Below, one piece after another: positions 48,865 through 58,379 of a DNA stretch of 64,000 bases. Below the pieces are notes generated by a model that did no database searches, was not told where the DNA came from, and was given only the letters and a program-made list of their open reading frames with translations. Location of the stretch: assembly GCA_902537615.1 (NCBI GenBank), contig CACBBU010000005.1, forward strand, positions 1-64,000, written 5' to 3'. Each line of letters begins with the position of its first letter. The first letter of the stretch is position 1. Both the position numbers and the translations under genes were made by a program. The stretch comes from an uncultured Alphaproteobacteria bacterium. Its GTDB lineage: Bacteria > Pseudomonadota > Alphaproteobacteria > Methylaequorales > Methylaequoraceae.

Positions 48865-49682
48865 TGCTATACTCTCCAATTCTTTCTTGTCTAAGAATTT
48901 TACCTTTTTTTATTTGGACTATTCTTTGTGCTTTTTTTCAATCAATTTACCACTTTGTTTTAAGAAAAAATTTTTTCTTATTTTATAAAATTTTCTTCAA
49001 AGGGCTCGTAAAAATTTTTGGTATCAAAGTAAATATAAAAGGAAGACAATCTAAAAAAAAAGTTTTATTTGTATCAAATCATATTTCCTACCTTGATATA
49101 TTTGTTTTAGGTTCAAGTGCTGACGGCTTATTTGTTGCTAAATCAGAAATAGATTCTTGGCCATTTATAAATACAATGTGTGCTCTTGGTAGAACAATTT
49201 TTGTTAATAGAAATGACATAATAAAGGTCAAAGGCCAAATGAACAGAATTTTATCTACCTTAAAAAGTGGATACAGTGTTATATTATTTCCTGAGGGAAC
49301 TTCAAGTGACGGCTCTAGAGTACTGCCTTTTAAAACCTCACTTTTAGGAGTTATTGAAGATAAATATCGTCAGGAATTCCATATCCAACCAGTATCTATA
49401 TCTTACAGTAAGCTTGATGGAATACCCTTGGAAACAAAATTCAGACCTTTTTTTGCATGGTTTGGTAACATGGATCTTCTTTCGCATGCATGGAAATTTC
49501 TAGGACTTGGTTTTAGTGAGGTAAATGTAAATTTTCACCAGCCTAAAAAATTTTCACACTTTAAAGATAGAAAACATGCTGCTAAATACTGTCACGAGAT
49601 AATATCCTCGCAAATTAGTAAAGACTTTCAGAACATGGAGGTAGAAAAAAAAATCAGACTTTATGAATTTATGCTCTTGTAA
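48864..49682 (+). CDS. 1-acyl-sn-glycerol-3-phosphate acyltransferase (PlsC/OlsA-like)
   Basis: VSNHISYLDIFVLGS (HX4D-like), LFPEGTSSDGSRVLPFK. Confidence 0.9.
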   Translation: MLYSPILSCLRILPFFIWTILCAFFQSIYHFVLRKNFFLFYKIFFKGLVKIFGIKVNIKGRQSKKKVLFVSNHISYLDIFVLGSSADGLFVAKSEIDSWPFINTMCALGRTIFVNRNDIIKVKGQMNRILSTLKSGYSVILFPEGTSSDGSRVLPFKTSLLGVIEDKYRQEFHIQPVSISYSKLDGIPLETKFRPFFAWFGNMDLLSHAWKFLGLGFSEVNVNFHQPKKFSHFKDRKHAAKYCHEIISSQISKDFQNMEVEKKIRLYEFMLL

Positions 49683-49712
49683 TAAGTTTAAATTTCTTTA
49701 ATTATTTAAATT

Positions 49713-51048
49713 ATGTATCAATCTTTCTTTGTAAAAACATACGGCTGTCAAATGAATCAATATGACTCTGAAAAAATTGATGAGTTACTTGTTCATAATG
49801 GGTTTAAAAAAGCTCAAAACTTGGAGATGTCTGATGTTGCAATATTAAACACATGTCACATTAGAGAGAAAGCAAGTGAAAAATTTTACTCTGATTTAGG
49901 AAGATTATCAGTTTATAAAAGAAATAAAGAAAAGCTTGGAGAAAAAATGCAGATTGTTGTTATGGGATGCGTTGCCCAAGCAGAGGGTGAGGAGGTAATA
50001 AAAAGAAATACACTTGTGGACTATGTTATTGGACCTCAAAATATACAATCTATTCCTGAATTATTGAGGACAAAATCAAAAGAGACAATACATACAAACT
50101 TTTTGTGTGAACAAAAATTTAGTTCCTTTCCAAAATCTTTTCTTGGGGGGGGCCTCTAGGCAAATTACAATTCAAGAGGGCTGTGATAAATTTTGCTCTT
50201 TTTGTGTAGTCCCTTATACAAGAGGGAATGAATATTCCAGGTCAGTGGAGGAGATTTTTGCCGAAGCAAAAAATTTAGTTGAAAATGGTGCTTTAGAAAT
50301 AAATCTTCTTGGTCAAAACGTAAGTTCATACAAGTCATCTATTTTTGAGAAATCAGAAAAAAAGCAAGTAGATTTGGCGAAGCTCTGTAATATTTTATCA
50401 TCTTTGCCTGAGTTGAAAAGGATACGATATATAACCTCACACCCTTCAGATATTAACGATGAATTAATTTTAGAACATAAAAATAATAAAAAGTTAATGC
50501 CATTTCTTCATTTGCCTGTTCAGTCTGGTTCAAACAAAATTTTAAAAAAAATGAACAGGAAGTATTCCAAAGAAAACTATATTGACTTAATCAATAAAAT
50601 TAAATGTGAAGTAAAAAATATGGCCTTTTCCTCAGATTTTATTGTTGGTTATCCTGGAGAAACAAATAACGACTTTGAAGATACGTTAGACCTAATTAAC
50701 AAAGTGGGTTTTGCAAGTTCGTATTCATTCAAATATTCTCCAAGGCCTGGAACACCTGCTTCATTGATTAAAAACCAGATTAATGACGAAATTTTAGATA
50801 AAAGATTAAATAAAATACAAAAAATACTAAATGATCAGCAAAAAAAATTTAATGAGACCTTTTTAGAAAAGGAAATTGATATTTTATTTACAAATTTAGG
50901 AAAAAAAAATAACCAATATGTTGGCAGAACAGCTTTTTTGCAGCCTGTACATGTAATTTCTTCAAAAGATTTAGTAGGGAAAATTCTAAAAATTAAAATA
51001 GAAAGATTGACCTCTTTCTCATTTCATGGAAAAATTTTAAGTTCATAA
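49713..51048 (+). pseudogene. miaB: tRNA-2-methylthio-N6-dimethylallyladenosine synthase MiaB, split by a frameshift at a G8 tract (50145-50152)
   Basis: ORF 49713-50159 (KTYGCQMNQYDSEKI...) and ORF 50107-51048 (ITIQEGCDKFCSFCVVPYTRGNEYSR...) are the N- and C-terminal parts of one MiaB; removing one G restores SFLGGASRQITIQEGC. Confidence 0.85.
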
Positions 51049-51053
51049 AAGCT

Positions 51054-52064
51054 TTGAAAAAAAAATTGAAAAAAAATGAACTATTTTCAAGAATTATCTC
51101 TTTTGAAGATAACCTAATTCTTCCTGATTTTTTTGGAACGAATGATGAAAATTTAAAAAAGCTTGAAAATGCTTTTGGCGTTTGTATTCTTCCAAGAGGA
51201 AACTATTTGAAGATTGAAGGTTTGCAAGAGAATGTTAATCAGACAGATATTGTTTTAAAAAAGCTTTATGAGGGAGTGAAAAAAAATAAGTCTTTAAGTT
51301 CTTCCGATATTGATACTATCATTAAAATATTTAAAAACCAAAATTATGATAAGCCAATAAAGGAATACGAAGTGATTGAGTCCTTAAATATAGTAGCAGG
51401 AAGAAAGATCATAAAACCAAGGTCAAAGAAGCAACTAGATTATTTTAATTTGGTTAAAGAAAAGCAAATGGTTTTCTGTTGCGGTCCGGCTGGTACTGGA
51501 AAAACATATTTAGCTGTGGCTTATGCTGTTTCTATGTTAAAGTCAGGAGAAATTGAAAAGATAATTTTAACTAGACCTGCAGTTGAAGCGGGGGAAAGGT
51601 TAGGCTTTCTCCCAGGAGATATAAAAGAAAAGATTGATCCTTATCTTAGACCGATTTATGATGCATTGAATGATATGCTTTCATTTTCTGAGGTAATAAA
51701 AAAAATAGAATCTGGATTTATAGAAATTGCCCCTCTTGCATTCATGAGAGGAAGGACGCTATCTAACGCCTTCATAATTTTGGATGAGTCGCAAAACACA
51801 ACAGCTGTACAAATGAAAATGTTTCTCACAAGGTTAGGTGAAAACTCAAAAATGATTGTTACTGGTGATTTATCTCAAGTTGATCTTCCATCTGGTACAA
51901 AGTCTGGTTTGAGAGAATCTATAAATATATTAAAAAATGTTGAAGAGATCGGTTTTCTGGAATTTTCAGATAGTGATGTAGTGAGAAACCCTTTAGTATC
52001 AAAAATTGTAAAACAATATGAGAGGTTTGAGAAAGATAAAGGTGTTGGAAAAGAATATGTATAG
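51054..52064 (+). CDS. PhoH-like ATPase (YbeZ)
   Basis: FCCGPAGTGKTYLAVAYAV, LTRPAVEAGERLGFLPGDIKEKIDPYLRPIYDAL; upstream of ybeY; upstream start possible. Confidence 0.95.
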   Translation: MKKKLKKNELFSRIISFEDNLILPDFFGTNDENLKKLENAFGVCILPRGNYLKIEGLQENVNQTDIVLKKLYEGVKKNKSLSSSDIDTIIKIFKNQNYDKPIKEYEVIESLNIVAGRKIIKPRSKKQLDYFNLVKEKQMVFCCGPAGTGKTYLAVAYAVSMLKSGEIEKIILTRPAVEAGERLGFLPGDIKEKIDPYLRPIYDALNDMLSFSEVIKKIESGFIEIAPLAFMRGRTLSNAFIILDESQNTTAVQMKMFLTRLGENSKMIVTGDLSQVDLPSGTKSGLRESINILKNVEEIGFLEFSDSDVVRNPLVSKIVKQYERFEKDKGVGKEYV

Positions 52065-52074
52065 TCTTTAAAAA

Positions 52075-52548
52075 ATGATTGAGTTTAATTTTGAGTATCT
52101 AAATTCTTTCAATGAAAATGAAATTAAAAAGATTGTTGAAAAGTCAACATCATTAGTTTTGAAAGAAATGGACTTCAAAAAAAATTATTACTTATCAATT
52201 TTATTGACCAATGATGAAGGGATAAAAAAAATTAATAAAAAATATAGAAAAATAAATAAATCAACAAATGTCTTATCTTTTCCACAAAATGAACAAAGGT
52301 TAATAACAAAAAAAACGTCTAAAATTATCCTTGGAGATATAGTAATATCTCTGGAGAAGATTATGAAGGAATCTAAGTTGCAAAATAAAAAGTTTTCAGA
52401 TCACTTAACACATATGGTAATACATGGTCTTTTGCACTTATTAGGTTTTAATCACGAAAAATTAAAAGATTTTAAGATAATGAAAAAAAAAGAAATAAAC
52501 GTTTTATCTAAATTATCAATTTCTTCACCATACGTAATAAATGATTAG
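52075..52548 (+). CDS. ybeY: Endoribonuclease YbeY
   Basis: NKKYRKINKSTNVLSFP, HLTHMVIHGLLHLLGFNHE. Confidence 0.95.
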   Translation: MIEFNFEYLNSFNENEIKKIVEKSTSLVLKEMDFKKNYYLSILLTNDEGIKKINKKYRKINKSTNVLSFPQNEQRLITKKTSKIILGDIVISLEKIMKESKLQNKKFSDHLTHMVIHGLLHLLGFNHEKLKDFKIMKKKEINVLSKLSISSPYVIND

Positions 52549-53383
52549 AAATTTTTTTTACAAATTTAAAGGGTTGTTAAAATTCTCAGAAAAAGAAAAT
52601 ATTAAAGAGGTTCTGGAGGATTTAATTGAAGAAGATGTTAACGGCTCAAATAATATTGATGCGGGTACTCGTAATATTTTTAAGAACGTTATCAATCTGA
52701 GTGATAAGTGCATTGAAGATATAATGATACCACGAGCAGATATAGATGCAGTTTCAGTTGATACGACTTACAACGAACTAGTTCTTTTTATTGATAAAAC
52801 AAAACATTCAAGAATACCTGTCTTTGACAGTAATTTAGATAAAATTTTGGGAATGATACACATTAGAGATTTATTTGAGAAAATTCATAATAGCAGTACC
52901 CAAAAAAAGAAATTAAAAATTTCAAAAAAAATAATAAGAAAAATTTTGTTTTCTTCACCAACCATGAAAATTTTGGACCTTCTCTTAAAAATGAGGTCGG
53001 AACAGATTCATATGTCAATAGTAGTAGATGAATTCGGAGGTACGAACGGTTTAGTAACGATTGAAGATTTAGTTGAAGAAATAGTTGGTGAAATAAAAGA
53101 TGAACACGACTCTGAAGAAGCTGAGGAAATTAAAAAGGTATCTAAAAGAAACTTTGAGCTCCCAGCTAGGGTATCATTAGAAGAGTTTGAAAAAGAAATT
53201 GGCGTGAAACTTAAAATTGAAAAAAAAGATGAGATTGATACGATTGGAGGATTTATTTTTTTCCTAATTGGCCGAATTCCTGGTAGAGGTGAAGTTATTA
53301 GCTATAATAAAGTACTAGAATTTACAATAATAGAAGCAGATACCAGACGTATAAAAAAGATTTTAGTTACTTTAAAAAAATGA
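52541..53383 (+). CDS. CorC-like CBS-domain/transporter-associated protein
   Basis: CIEDIMIPRADIDAV, KHSRIPVFDSNLDKILGMIHIRDL, VDEFGGTNGLVTIEDLVEEIVGEI. Confidence 0.93.
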   Translation: MIRNFFYKFKGLLKFSEKENIKEVLEDLIEEDVNGSNNIDAGTRNIFKNVINLSDKCIEDIMIPRADIDAVSVDTTYNELVLFIDKTKHSRIPVFDSNLDKILGMIHIRDLFEKIHNSSTQKKKLKISKKIIRKILFSSPTMKILDLLLKMRSEQIHMSIVVDEFGGTNGLVTIEDLVEEIVGEIKDEHDSEEAEEIKKVSKRNFELPARVSLEEFEKEIGVKLKIEKKDEIDTIGGFIFFLIGRIPGRGEVISYNKVLEFTIIEADTRRIKKILVTLKK

Positions 53384-54900
53384 TTAAAACCCCATTATGG
53401 ATTTTCATAACTCTTGGAATTTTTCTTGGAGTTTCCCAATCCTTCTTTTTTCTAACACCAATTGTAATAATTACATATTTTTTATTTATTAAAAAAATTC
53501 TTCTAAAAGATAATCTTAAAGATTCTTTTTTTGCAGGATGGAGCTTTGGTATCGGTTTTTATATTGGTTCAATGCACTGGATAATTTCTCCTTTTTTAAT
53601 ATACGAAAAACATCTTTTTTTATCTCCTGTTTCAATTCTTTTCCCTTTATTGATGGGGTTATTTTTCTCTATTCCATCTGTTTTAATAACAATTCTAAAA
53701 AACTTTGTTTTTTTTCATAAATTGTCTCTTATTTCAAAAGCCTTTATGATAGCAACTTTTTTTTTTATTTCAGAGATTATTAAATCACAAATATTTGGAG
53801 GTTTACCATTAAATCTAACAGGACATTTGTGGGCATTCAATCACGAATTTATTCAAGTTTCTAAATTTATAGGGGTCATGGGACTGAGTTTTTTTACCCT
53901 CTTATGGATAAGTAGTATATCAATTTTTTTAATTGAAAAAAAATTCTCACATAGCCTTTTAACCTTTATTTTTTTCCCTTTATTTTTATTAAGCTTTAAT
54001 TTTTTTTCAAATTTTCAAAAATCTAAAGCTGTAAACAACCAAATAAGTTTTAGAGTAATTCAACCTAATATTCCTCAAATTGAAAAGTGGAATAAGTTAT
54101 ATTTTGAGAAGAATATTAATAAATTGTTAGAATTGACAAATAAAGAAAATCTTGAAGAAAAGGACAAGATTGTGGTTTGGCCGGAGGTAGCTCTGACCTA
54201 TTTTTTAACAGAAGAATCAGATGTTATAGAATATATAAAAAAAAATATTCCTAAAAATATAACGCTTATAACAGGTGGGTTAAGAAGGGAATTTAACAAT
54301 AAAAATTTCAAGATTTATAATTCTTTATATCTAATAAATAATGAGAATTTTGATTTTTACGATAAAAAAAAATTAGTACCATTCGGAGAGTTTGTTCCAT
54401 TAAGAGGAATCTTAAAATCTTTTAAGCTTGCGCCAGGTACTTCAGATTTTAGTGAAGGAGATAAGGTGAATCAAATGAGAATCAAATTAGAAAATAAAGA
54501 ATTTTTTTTTGAACCTTCTATTTGCTATGAAGCAATCTTTCAAACATTTTCAAAAAATAAATCATCAGTGTTTGTAAATATAACTAATGATGCTTGGTTT
54601 GGTAAAACTATTGGTCCTAGACAACACTTAGCATCACAGATTTTTAGATCAGTGGAAAAGTCTGTATTTTTTTTAAGATCAGCTAATTCTGGTATTTCAG
54701 TAATTGTCAATAATAAAGGGAAAATCTTAAAAAAAATTAGCCTCAATTCTGTGGGATACATTGAGATGAAAACTCAACTTTCGTCAGAGGAAACTTTTTT
54801 TGAACGTCATGGAAATATTACAGTTTTTTTTACAATTATTTTCTTAGGTTTATTATTTTACTTGATTGAATTTATAATTTCTTTAAAAAGATATAGATAA
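53380..54900 (+). CDS. lnt: Apolipoprotein N-acyltransferase
   Basis: Polytopic N-terminus, IVVWPEVALTYF, KKLVPFGEFVPLRGIL, CYEAIF, FVNITNDAWFGKTIGPRQHL. Confidence 0.96.
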   Translation: MIKTPLWIFITLGIFLGVSQSFFFLTPIVIITYFLFIKKILLKDNLKDSFFAGWSFGIGFYIGSMHWIISPFLIYEKHLFLSPVSILFPLLMGLFFSIPSVLITILKNFVFFHKLSLISKAFMIATFFFISEIIKSQIFGGLPLNLTGHLWAFNHEFIQVSKFIGVMGLSFFTLLWISSISIFLIEKKFSHSLLTFIFFPLFLLSFNFFSNFQKSKAVNNQISFRVIQPNIPQIEKWNKLYFEKNINKLLELTNKENLEEKDKIVVWPEVALTYFLTEESDVIEYIKKNIPKNITLITGGLRREFNNKNFKIYNSLYLINNENFDFYDKKKLVPFGEFVPLRGILKSFKLAPGTSDFSEGDKVNQMRIKLENKEFFFEPSICYEAIFQTFSKNKSSVFVNITNDAWFGKTIGPRQHLASQIFRSVEKSVFFLRSANSGISVIVNNKGKILKKISLNSVGYIEMKTQLSSEETFFERHGNITVFFTIIFLGLLFYLIEFIISLKRYR

Positions 54901-54911
54901 CTTCTAAATAA

Positions 54912-56096
54912 ATGAAAAATATCCAAGAAGATTTTGAATTTACAAGCGAGTCCGTTTCAGAGGGACATCCAGATAAAGTCTGTGATCAGATATCCGACAC
55001 CATTCTTGATCTGTTTATGGAAAAAGACAGTAACTCAAGAGTAGCATGTGAAACGCTAGCAACTACCAATAGGATAGTTCTAGCCGGAGAAATAAATCTA
55101 AAAAAAAAAAAAGATGAGATTAGTGAAAGCTTAATTGATGAGGTTGTTAGAAAAAAAGTTAAGGAGATTGGATATGAACAAAATGGCTTCCATTGGAAAA
55201 ATTTAAGAATAGAAAATTTGCTTCATGACCAATCAACAGATATCTCACAAGGAGTTGATAAAGATGAGTCAAATGAATTTTATGGTGCTGGTGATCAAGG
55301 TATTATGTTTGGTTATGCATGTGATGAGACAGAAAGCTTTATGCCTGCGCCGATAGATTATAGCCATAAGATATTAAAAACGCTTGCTAATTATCGACAT
55401 AATAACGATTCTTTTTTTGGTCCTGACTCTAAAAGTCAAGTCAGTGTAGTTTACAAAAACAATAGACCAAAAAATATAAGCTCTATTATTGTGTCTAGCC
55501 AACATTCAGAGTCTGCTAACAATGACGAAATAAGAAAAAAAATTTTAGAGATTATTGAAGAAGCTATGCCAAATGTCGTGCTGCCTGCAGAGAAAAAAAT
55601 TTTAATAAATCCAACTGGAAGATTTGTAATTGGTGGTCCTGACGGCGATGCTGGATTGACTGGAAGAAAAATTATAGTTGATACATATGGTGGTGCCGCA
55701 CCACATGGTGGAGGAGCATTTTCGGGGAAGGATTATACAAAGGTTGATAGATCAGCAGCATACATGGCAAGATATTTAGCAAAAAATATTGTAGCAAGTG
55801 GAGTTTCTAGCAAATGTTTAATTCAACTCTCATATGCCATAGGTGTTTCAGAACCGATTTCAATTTTTGTTCAAATTGATGAGGAAAAAAGTATAAAAGT
55901 TCAAGAGTTAATTGATATCATAAAAAATAACTTTGATTTGTCGCCTTTTGGTATTAAGTCATTTTTAAAACTTGATAAACCAATCTTTGCAGAGACTGCT
56001 TCATATGGTCATTTTGGAAGGAAATATGATGAATCCAAAGGAACTTTCACATGGGAATCACTCTCTAGCGTAGATTTATTTAGAAAAAATTTTTAA
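54912..56096 (+). CDS. metK: S-adenosylmethionine synthetase
   Basis: TSESVSEGHPDKVCDQISD, GAGDQGIMFGYA, GGAFSGKDYTKVDRSAAY. Confidence 0.98.
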   Translation: MKNIQEDFEFTSESVSEGHPDKVCDQISDTILDLFMEKDSNSRVACETLATTNRIVLAGEINLKKKKDEISESLIDEVVRKKVKEIGYEQNGFHWKNLRIENLLHDQSTDISQGVDKDESNEFYGAGDQGIMFGYACDETESFMPAPIDYSHKILKTLANYRHNNDSFFGPDSKSQVSVVYKNNRPKNISSIIVSSQHSESANNDEIRKKILEIIEEAMPNVVLPAEKKILINPTGRFVIGGPDGDAGLTGRKIIVDTYGGAAPHGGGAFSGKDYTKVDRSAAYMARYLAKNIVASGVSSKCLIQLSYAIGVSEPISIFVQIDEEKSIKVQELIDIIKNNFDLSPFGIKSFLKLDKPIFAETASYGHFGRKYDESKGTFTWESLSSVDLFRKNF

Positions 56097-56758
56097 TGCT
56101 TAATTTCTACGGAAGAAGGCATCCTAGGAACATAAAGAACAATAAACTTAAAAACTTAGATGACTCTAATTTTTTTCTTGATAAAAAAAATATAAAAAAA
56201 TTCAACTCTACAATAAAAAAGTTTAAGAATTTTAATTTAGAGATTGGGTTTGGTAGGGGAGAAAATATTTTTGCTCAATCTTTAAAAAATACTAATGATT
56301 TATTCCTGGGTTGTGACCCGTATCTTAGTGGTTCTTTTTACTTATCAAAAAATATAAAAGCTAGTGGGTTAAAAAATCTTTTTTTTACAACCCTAGATTT
56401 TTTAGAACTATTTAAATTTTTAAAGGGTATTACCTTTAAAAGAATAATTATCATGTTCCCTGACCCGTGGCCAAAGATAAGGCATAAAAAAAGAAGATTG
56501 ATTAACTCTAATTTTGTTAATCTTTTGGATTTAATAACTTTTGAAAAAACCAAAATAGTAGTTGTAACTGACCATGAGGACTATTTAAATCAAATACTTT
56601 ACGAGTTTTATAAAAGTAAATTCTTTGAACTTTCAACTGAGATTGTTAACTATGAGGTTGGAGTTTCTTTTGATATTGCTTTTACTAAATATTACAAGAA
56701 AGCAAAAAAAAGTAACAAAAAAGTATATTTTCTGCTTTTCGAAAAAAAAAAATCTTAA
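56096..56758 (+). CDS. trmB: tRNA (guanine-N7-)-methyltransferase
   Basis: LEIGFGRGENIF, IIIMFPDPWPKIRHKKRRLINSNFVNLL. Confidence 0.94.
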   Translation: MLNFYGRRHPRNIKNNKLKNLDDSNFFLDKKNIKKFNSTIKKFKNFNLEIGFGRGENIFAQSLKNTNDLFLGCDPYLSGSFYLSKNIKASGLKNLFFTTLDFLELFKFLKGITFKRIIIMFPDPWPKIRHKKRRLINSNFVNLLDLITFEKTKIVVVTDHEDYLNQILYEFYKSKFFELSTEIVNYEVGVSFDIAFTKYYKKAKKSNKKVYFLLFEKKKS

Positions 56759-56845
56759 AAAATTTTTTTAAAATCATTTAAGTTTCTTTAAAGTATTGGT
56801 ATGAATTAACCTTAAATATTTGAAATAGTCCGAATTATTTAAATA

Positions 56846-58378
56846 ATGGAAGAAAAATTGGAAAAAAATGAAACAATAATAGGCAAAAACCTTGAGATTC
56901 TTGATGTTGCTAAAACCATTGCGAAAGAGAAGGGAATTAGCGCGGAAGAAGTATTAGAAGCTATGGAGGTTGCAATAGCAAAAGCTGGAAGAACAAAGTA
57001 TGGTTATGAATTAGATATTAGAGCACAAATAGACAAAGATTCAGGCTATATAGGTTTATTCAGATACAGAGAAATAGTTGAAAGTATAGAAGGTTTAGAA
57101 ACCGAAGAAAATAATAACAAAATACTGCTAACTGATTTGCCTAAAGAAAAAAAAACAATGAAGATTGGAGAGTTTTTCGTTGAAGAACTCCCTCCTTTAG
57201 ATTTTGGGCGCATTGCTGTTCAAACTGCAAAACACGTGATTTTTCAAAAAGTTAAAGAGGCTGAGCGTGTTGTTCAATTCAATGAATTTAAAGATAAAGT
57301 TGGCGAAATAGTTAATGGGATAGTTAAAAGAGTTGAATTTGGAAATTTGATTGTTGATTTAGGTAAAGGAGAAGCTATCTTAAAAAAAGATGAGCTTCTA
57401 AATAGAGAAATTTTTAGGCGTTCTGATAGAATAAGAGCTTACATTACCGAAGTTAAATTTGATCTTAAAGGTCCCCAAATTTTTTTATCAAGAGCACATA
57501 ATAATTTTCTCGTAAAGCTTTTTGAGCAAGAAGTTCCAGAAATTTATGACGGAATAATTGAAGTTAAATCCGTAGCTCGCGATCCTGGAAGTAGAGCAAA
57601 AATTGCTGTTTTTACAAAAGAAAAAAGTATTGACCCGGTCGGAGCGTGTGTTGGTATGAGGGGTAGTAGAGTTCAAGCAGTTGTTAATGAATTACAGGGT
57701 GAAAAAATTGACATAGTTTTATGGTCCGAGGACATTGCAACTTTTATTGTTAATGCACTGGGGCCTGCGGAAGTAGAAAAAGTTGTAATAGAAGAGGATT
57801 TGAAAAAAATTGATGTGATAGTTCCTGATGAACAACTCAGCCTTGCGATTGGAAGAAAAGGCCAAAACGTTCGTTTAGCCAGTTCTTTGTCAGGATGGAG
57901 CATTGATATTCTTACAACCTCTCAAGAGTCAGAAAAAAGAAGTGAGGAGTTTAAAACTTTATCTCAAGGTTTTATTGATAACTTAGACGTTGACGAAGTG
58001 ATTGCACACCTTCTGGTGACTGAGGGTTTCTCTTCAATTGATGAGGTGGCAATGGTGTCAACTGATGAACTGGCGTCTATAGAGGGTTTTGACCAAGAAC
58101 TAGCTAAAGAACTTATAAATAGAGCTAACAACTTTATAGAAAAAGTTAAAAAAGAAAATTTAGAAGCATTGAAATCCTCGGGAGTTGAGGACTATTTACT
58201 AAATCATAACTTACTAACTACCGATCAACTATTAAAATTAAGAGAAAATGATATTATTACAAGAGATCAACTTGCTGACTTATCAAGCGACGAATTGATT
58301 GATATATTAACTGACCTAGAGGGTGACAAGGCAGACAAGATAATTTTAGAATCAAGGGAACACTGGTTTAAAGATTAA
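56846..58378 (+). CDS. nusA: Transcription termination/antitermination factor NusA
   Basis: S1/KH domains: RDPGSRAKIAVFTKEKSIDPVGACVGMRGSRVQAVVNELQGEKIDIVLWS. Confidence 0.97.
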   Translation: MEEKLEKNETIIGKNLEILDVAKTIAKEKGISAEEVLEAMEVAIAKAGRTKYGYELDIRAQIDKDSGYIGLFRYREIVESIEGLETEENNNKILLTDLPKEKKTMKIGEFFVEELPPLDFGRIAVQTAKHVIFQKVKEAERVVQFNEFKDKVGEIVNGIVKRVEFGNLIVDLGKGEAILKKDELLNREIFRRSDRIRAYITEVKFDLKGPQIFLSRAHNNFLVKLFEQEVPEIYDGIIEVKSVARDPGSRAKIAVFTKEKSIDPVGACVGMRGSRVQAVVNELQGEKIDIVLWSEDIATFIVNALGPAEVEKVVIEEDLKKIDVIVPDEQLSLAIGRKGQNVRLASSLSGWSIDILTTSQESEKRSEEFKTLSQGFIDNLDVDEVIAHLLVTEGFSSIDEVAMVSTDELASIEGFDQELAKELINRANNFIEKVKKENLEALKSSGVEDYLLNHNLLTTDQLLKLRENDIITRDQLADLSSDELIDILTDLEGDKADKIILESREHWFKD

Positions 58379-58379
58379 A

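Noticed and set aside
49713-51048. Two separate overlapping genes in the miaB region
   Set aside because: Both halves are complementary parts of one MiaB; a single G deletion joins them.
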